Positions 59,301-64,000 of a DNA stretch of 64,000 nt are shown in pieces; position 1 is the stretch's first letter; each line of letters begins with the position of its first letter. The DNA comes from Pycnopodia helianthoides. Its lineage: Eukaryota; Echinodermata; Asteroidea; Forcipulatida; Asteriidae. Where the stretch lies: contig CM063254.1 of NCBI GenBank assembly GCA_032158295.1, forward strand, positions 7,048,614-7,112,613, written 5' to 3'. Under the pieces are notes generated by a model. That model did no database searches. It saw only the letters and a program-made list of their open reading frames with translations, and was not told the origin of the DNA. A program made the position numbers and the translations under genes.

Positions 59301-60439
59301 TAAAACATAACAGTATGGCAGCTCAAGAGGCCGAAGTCAGTACTTTAGTACTCAAGTCAATTACTACTAGAGTTCCATTTCAAAGATTTTCATACTCGAC
59401 TACAAAAAATACCCAAAGTCAATACTGGATACTCTCAAGGCTGAAAATTAACCTGAACTTGACCTCATCAATACTCAACTGAAAATGCACTCATGGTCAA
59501 AATACCACTTTCTACTTTCCTATTAGTGTGAATTCTTTGACTTCGGACCGAGTTGACTTCGGACCGAGTTGACTTCGGACCGAGTTGACTTCGGACCGAG
59601 TTGACTTCGGACCGAGTTGACTTCGGACCGAGTTGACTTCGGACCGAGTTGATTTCGGACCGTCGAGTTGACTTCGGACCGAGTTGACTTCGGATCGAGT
59701 TGACTTCGGACTAAGTTGACTCGGACCGAGTTGACTTCGGACTGAGTTGACTCGGACCGAGTTGACCTCGGACCGAGTTGACCGGTACCCCAATTGATAC
59801 AACGGAAATACAGAACTCCAACCTATTTTCTAAAATAGTGTCACCCATGGAGTAATTGTTGTTTGTGGAACCATCAAAAGTGTTTTTTAGGACACACAGA
59901 ATAAATGAGGGAATTTCCAGTTCCAGCTTTCTAAATCAGGTTAGCTGAAAATGTGTTCGCATTGTAGAGAAGCTTTATACCCAGGACGTCAGTACAGTGA
60001 AACGGATATACTGACGTCCCAGTGCTGGGGGCTCGCCGTGCTACCGTGCCTGCGGCCCCATTGAAATGTGCCATACACCGTCGGCAGCCACGCAAAGCCG
60101 TTCTAGGAAGCTAGAATATAGTTTTTGAGCTAATTTTACCTACCTCAGTTTTGTGCTCAAATGATATGATCATTTGAAGGTTTACGTGGCGTTACAAATA
60201 AATTTCAACTTACCAGACTGTTCAACAAAAAATATTCTATACCAAGAGCCTTCGGCATCACTATCTTCCCACACTAAACGAATGCACTCAACGTCGCAGT
60301 CGCCTCCCTGTTTGGATTGAAAGTAAATGCACAGCTCATCCTTGATTTTTTCCCTGTTTACATTGGGCACAATTGGAGGAAGCCACACGATAACTTCATA
60401 ACGATTTTGTTGGTTTGGATAATAATAGCCTCGATCCAT
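52163..60439 (-). CDS. PARP14-like: PARP14L-B: PARP14-like protein, RRM-like and KH-like region, nine exons, 3' incomplete
   Basis: Exons 60214-60439, 58305-58459, 57211-57414, 56521-56607, 55987-56176, 55556-55813, 55073-55171, 54226-54357 and 53304 down. All junctions are GT..AG and in phase. Reading to the TAA at 52163 gives 830 residues. A donor CAG|GTATTT at 52213/52212 in the fifth KH-like unit more likely continues to lost exons. RRM-like domains lie at about 10-110, 236-312, 325-402 and 402-478, then four to five KH-like units. That is the N-terminal plan of PARP14, which in vertebrates continues with macrodomains, WWE and an ADP-ribosyltransferase. None of those is present, so catalytic identity is inferred. 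PARP10 or a DTX3L-like protein are the alternatives. Confidence 0.9.
53305..54225. other. PARP14L-B intron 8
   Basis: AT-rich intron, nothing else recognised. The other introns up to 57210 are short and likewise empty. Confidence 0.6.
54226..54357 (-). CDS. PARP14-like: PARP14L-B exon 8 (RRM-D)
   Basis: GVPRDLEMVELYFDNKKKSG, then GQAIVYFEDWK, the RRM helix and RNP1-like strand. Acceptor TTTAAG, donor GTATGT, phase 1. Confidence 0.9.
55073..55171 (-). CDS. PARP14-like: PARP14L-B exon 7 (end of RRM-C)
   Basis: 99 nt: DLEDVIRRFSQRKLKDASL, then AILVQ, the first strand of RRM-D. Acceptor TATAG, donor GTTTGA, phase 1. Confidence 0.88.
55556..55813 (-). CDS. PARP14-like: PARP14L-B exon 6 (end of RRM-B, start of RRM-C)
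   Basis: VVARRKHNLLSGATLKVKL closes RRM-B; CLFLEGIPDG and GTAICTFSHD open RRM-C. Between them is a basic KKKRRP turn. Donor GTATAA, phase 1. Confidence 0.9.
55987..56176 (-). CDS. PARP14-like: PARP14L-B exon 5 (RRM-B, first part)
   Basis: Starts ENLQDDREEDEQ. LIEVTGL and SGAIRITFMN are the RNP2/RNP1-like strands, with LKLYFESNRKSGGGE between, the hallmark helix and turn of PARP14-type RRMs. Donor GTTAGT, phase 1. Confidence 0.9.
56521..56607 (-). CDS. PARP14-like: PARP14L-B exon 4
   Basis: 29 codons, acceptor ATTTTAG, donor GTACAAA. Acidic linker with ESEDIYGVTGG. Confidence 0.85.
57211..57414 (-). CDS. PARP14-like: PARP14L-B exon 3
   Basis: 68 codons, phase 0 to 0, Gln/Ser/Thr/Lys linker. 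Acceptor CATTACAG, donor CAA|GTAAGG. The frame stays open and similar to A for some 30 codons past the donor. Confidence 0.85.
57550..58159. mobile_element. hAT-type element in PARP14L-B intron 2
   Basis: 8-bp duplications TGTTTGGT at 57542-57549 and 58160-58167. Tip AGTGTTGTAAATCTCAAGTC; right arm of GACTCA/ACTTGA-type units. Its counterpart is in PARP14L-A intron 2. Confidence 0.82.
58305..58459 (-). CDS. PARP14-like: PARP14L-B exon 2
   Basis: 52 codons with the carried base, acceptor TGCACAG, donor GTAAGTG. Finishes RRM-A (GASKVLAW, VIDETRISLEV), then a Pro/Ser linker (SVSPPSEVPPDS). Confidence 0.9.
58602..59117. mobile_element. MITE with GTCACCGTTTTCAC ends
   Basis: GTCACCGTTTTCACGAAGAG at the left, GTGAAAACGGTGAC at the right. 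The internal phrase CACGAACAGCCACCTATCTT repeats the left end. Non-coding; lies in PARP14L-B intron 1. Confidence 0.78.
59533..59790. repeat. 16-bp minisatellite in PARP14L-B intron 1
   Basis: About sixteen copies of GACTTCGGACCGAGTT with small changes. The 96-codon frame across it is a repeat artefact. Confidence 0.92.
60214..60439 (-). CDS. PARP14-like: PARP14L-B exon 1
   Basis: ATG at 60439 (MDRGYYYPNQQ), 75 codons plus one base, donor GTAAGTT. RRM-like: VIVWLPP, DELCIYFQSKQGGDCDVE, YRIFFVEQS. Close match to PARP14L-A exon 1. Confidence 0.9.
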
Positions 60440-60745
60440 GATTAAGCATCAACGTTCGCGAGGATCTCATGCTCTTCAGTGCAATTAAAACGTCTACTAT
60501 TTGATACAGGTCTGCCAAGCAAAACCTCGAATTCAATAAACAAATGTAAAAAGACGATTGTAAGTTTGGTGCTGCTACTTCTTTCTTTTCACGGCATGGA
60601 TAGTGTGCCAACTCATGGAAATTGCTCCATGGCCAACCGCAGAGATTACAGCAGCAACAATGTGCACTACTTGCCGAAATGGTTTACATGCACAGAGCAA
60701 GGGCGGTTTAATTAGTTGTGTCACACTCGTCCCCCTTCGATCCCA

Positions 60746-60800
60746 TTGCGTGCAAGGGGAATTCCCTTTTGCACGCAATCAAACTGCTGATTGGTCGAAT
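60746..60800 (-). promoter_or_regulatory. PARP14L-B upstream kappaB-like palindrome and CCAAT box
   Basis: TTGCGTGCAA (60746-60755), GGGGAATTCCC (60756-60766), TTGCACGCAA (60769-60778), then ATTGG (60790-60794, CCAAT on the gene strand). It is about 320 bases before the ATG and mirrors the PARP14L-A block in order and orientation relative to the gene. Confidence 0.65.
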
Positions 60801-63800
60801 TTATCTCGTGGTTTACTGTTCCTTGCTTTATGATGTAACCGGGGGGGGGGGCGGAAGGGGTGTTGCGCAATCATTTGCGATCGCAGTTTGGGTACACTCC
60901 ATTTTAAAAAGAGTTGATGACCATTAAAAAACAAAAAGAAATCCATGTATACCGTTAAAATTATCTCTTTAACAGCACTGCAAAAACAAAACAGTGTATA
61001 TCGTAAGAGTATTTTCAATTGTTGAGGTGCTTAGTTTTAAATAAAATGCGTAAAAAATATTACCGAAAACTTTCGTTGGTTTATTGCAGCGGCTAACGTG
61101 TATGAATGGGTCCAGGTGGGAACTTTGTTACAAAACGTCTCCCCTAAAATGGCTACAAATATCGACATATTGTGAAAAAAACTATTGTCACCCTCTGATT
61201 TTTTTCCATTAACGTAATATTTAGGAATAGATCTTTCATTCCTGAAAGTTAAAATAAAAATCCATCAGTACATCCTCTAGATAATTTTAAAAGGTTTTTT
61301 TGAAAGAATGACGGACGGGAACATTTTCCGCAGAGGCATTTTAATTCTGAGGCAACATACACACCATAAACAGATATGTTATACATGTCGTTTACGTTAA
61401 AATATATGTTGTTTATTAAATTGTTAAATTACTGAAGCAGTTGCCAACAAAGTTTGTAAGAGTTTGAAAATCACCTCTAACTAAAAGTGCTACTACTTAT
61501 CTCCTTAGTTCTAAAATTTGAATGAAGTAATATAAAAATATATATAAAAATAACACCAAAAATAGACCAACTGCGCAACCAATGTCACGTGACCTATAGT
61601 TGGTGTAAAACATCAACAAACAAGGCGTCCTAGGAAAGTGCCGTTAATGTTTCAAAACACATGGTGTAAATTTGAACAATTTATTCGTAATAATTTTTTT
61701 TTAAATTTTATTGATGACAACTTCCTATAGGTAACTATATTTTCAAGAATTGCTTATAAATATAATTCTTAAAGAAGAATTGGTAGCATAGTAAAATAGT
61801 GTCTTCGTTCGAGTTGTTTTCTCGTTTTCAATATGTGCGAGACTTGAACAGTCTATAACAAATTAAAGAGGGCACAAGATGCCCCTACCCCTCTGCCATC
61901 CCCACCCCCATCCCCAGTCTCGATACGGTTAAGTACCTGATATTTGGTAAAAATCAGAAGAAGAAAAATAATAAACTACTATCAAAGATCCTGTTAGTTT
62001 AGCTACTTGGGAACTAGACCTATTTAGTTATGCATGAAATCATGAGTTACAATGTGAGATTTCAGCCTCTGACTCATGAACTAGTAATAGAACGAACCTG
62101 CACCACAACCTTCTGTAAACATTACTAACAAAGTAATATAACAAAGGCATTGTTCAAAAAAATTTCACCTATAGGCTGTACCAATAAATATCCCTCTTGG
62201 TGACTTTATTGGAAATGTACAGCAGCACTCTGTGACAAAAAGAGAAACATACATTATTGTTGACAGGCAGCCGTGCATGCCAAGTGACAAAGACGAAGGC
62301 TGTTGTATGCACAACTCAAATAGTCACTCTCCGTGCTAATACATGGGCTTAAAAGATATCACAAACACAACAGCCGTTGGCTCAACAACAACGGAAGAGG
62401 CTAGGAGGTTTCAGATTCGACTGTGAAATTCTTTCGAAAATTAATCTTTTTTTTTGAAAGGCTATTTTTTTTTTTTAAGGCTATTTTTTTTGGGGGGGGG
62501 CGGCGACTTTTTTTGAGGGCGCTGAATTTTTTTGGGGGACGGCCACTTTTTATTTGATTTTACTGATGTCACCAGTAAACAGTAAAAACATGCAGTAAAT
62601 TTAACCAACCGTGTAAAGGGGTATTTTACCATTTCCAAATGCTAATCAGAGTTCAGCTACTGGGCAAACAACTTGTACCACAGATGCAGCCAAGACCACG
62701 AAGTCAATAGTGTCTAAAGTCAAGATGAATATTGTGTTACAATAGTACGTGATTAACCGCATGGGCTACATTCAGCTATCTGCCACTTCATGACTGCCCG
62801 AGGACAGGACTGCATGGAGAATCTGGAAGGCCTTGCCAGAACTTGCTAATTTATGCACTCCTGCAATTAGCTTGTTCACCATGTGTCGTACCAGAATATA
62901 CAAGCCTACGAGATGTATCATCTTGCTCTATGAATTACAGATACAGACATAAGGTCTGACTACAAATCGTCTTTTTGCTACATTTACGCGGAGAAAGTCT
63001 TGCCAATATTTTTGTGTGGCAGTCTAAACAACTACACGTCCTGTGTATACGCCTTTCCCACGCTTTGCTCCATAGCTGTACCACTTAGGGAATTGTCTAT
63101 CTCACACCATATCTATACACCTGATGCCTTATGAAACTGTGAGGAAATAAATTATATGGGATGAGGGTCTGATGTGTATATTCCTCAAAGTTCTTTTCAG
63201 CAGCAGGTGTACTACCATCCAGACGATGTACACTGCTTGTCCTAATAGCTTCAGATTTTGCCTCACCAAATTATTGTAGCGATCAAGAAAATAACTTATG
63301 GTACCTAGATAGACCTGGTTCGCAGGTTATTTTGTCTCTATTCCAAAACCAATGTAGTGCCGCGAGAAGAGTGCAACACCAGATTTAAGTGAAGACATCT
63401 GCTGCTGCCCTTTGCTGGAGGTTGGGTTGGTGGAGATTTTAGACAACTTTAGGTTATTGAGATGTATCACATTATTGATGAGGTTTGTCATTTCCACAAT
63501 ACATTATTAGATGAAACCTTTTAATTGATTTTGGCCAATTTACTTCACAGTTTGCACACCTATACTGTAGTAAGGTCTGTAATCTCATTTGTGTCAAGTA
63601 CCAGGAGGTCAACGACTTAATTCCTAAAAGAGGTTGCCAATTAGGTTATAAATCACACAAACAAGGGAGCGGACATGTGTAGCAAATGAAGCCTGAACAC
63701 TCGGTATTTGATCGTGATGAAGTGTATCTGCCGGTCTGTCTGTAATGCTATTCAGTCTGGGACTCGTACCTTGCAACCTCTGGTCGTGCTACTATCCAAC

Positions 63801-64000
63801 GGAGAAGGGCTCTTGGGTTGTTGATGAAGCCAACCATCCTATTTGTTATATTATGCATTGATTTGTTTGGATTTGTTCGTGTGCCTGATCAATAGGGACT
63901 GCGGAGAAGACCATGTAATTTTTTTTTTGCACAGTGAAGTTTCTATAGCAGTAAACTTATTCTGTTGGGAGTTCATCTCTGAGGTGAACATGAATCTACC
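60801..64000. other. Non-coding right flank
   Basis: No gene supported. G-rich runs near 60840 and 62490. The latter has GGGCGGCGACTTTTTTTGAG, possibly a scrap of the CGCCCC foldback family. 62600-64000 shows nothing I can name. Confidence 0.4.

Noticed and set aside
59512..59802. 96-codon SRSEVNSVRSQL-type protein
   Set aside because: It is the translation of a 16-bp minisatellite in an intron.

Overview
The window is animal nuclear DNA: short exons with GT..AG introns, low gene density and heavy loading with non-autonomous transposons, SINE fragments, foldback elements and minisatellites. A (TTAGGG)n tract, tRNA-type SINEs and a DTX3L/PARP14-type gene cluster in an unduplicated-looking, invertebrate-style genome point to a non-vertebrate deuterostome, most likely an echinoderm (sea-star-like). 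That taxon is an inference, not a demonstration.

Three genes can be built from spliced reading frames. (1) A deltex-family E3 ubiquitin ligase on the minus strand, 27778 down to 16917: five coding exons, 933 codons plus stop, with RRM-like, KH-like, macrodomain, RING and deltex C-terminal (DTC) regions. All four splice junctions keep phase. (2) PARP14L-A, plus strand, 37504 to 50842: five exons with an RRM-like start, a one-base deletion in exon 2 and a long P/G/Q/N-rich exon 5. (3) PARP14L-B, minus strand, 60439 down to 52163: nine exons with four RRM-like domains and a run of KH-like domains, the N-terminal plan of PARP14. A and B are paralogues placed tail to tail. Their 3' ends both run toward a 100-N gap at 51726-51825, so any macro, WWE or ADP-ribosyltransferase exons are missing or hidden there.

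The deltex gene and PARP14L-A are divergent, about 9.7 kb apart. In vertebrates DTX3L sits with PARP9, PARP14 and PARP15 in one interferon-responsive cluster. The window therefore looks like an invertebrate version of that cluster, with the macrodomain and the ligase in one polypeptide. About 270-320 bp upstream of both PARP14L starts lies the same palindromic block, a kappaB-like core (GGGGAATCCCC or GGGGAATTCCC) between TGCGTGCA and TGCACGCA arms, next to a CCAAT box. A third copy lies near 7.5 kb.

Region by region: 1-5.8 kb holds palindrome-rich repeats, a 795-bp direct repeat pair, a decayed retroelement (reverse transcriptase plus gag-like region) and a tandem array of hairpins. 5.9-7.5 kb holds a 76-bp minisatellite, a possible Penelope-like remnant and a copy of the PARP14L-A upstream block with a 129-bp foldback insertion. 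7.6-16.9 kb is gene-poor. 16.9-27.8 kb is the deltex gene, with a 421-bp higher-order minisatellite in intron 4 and an LTR-retrotransposon remnant in intron 1. 28-37 kb is a transposon graveyard: a three-level nest, hAT-type foldbacks with 8-bp target duplications, and a telomere-like tract. 37.5-60.4 kb carries the two PARP14-like genes. 60.8-64 kb shows no gene I can support.
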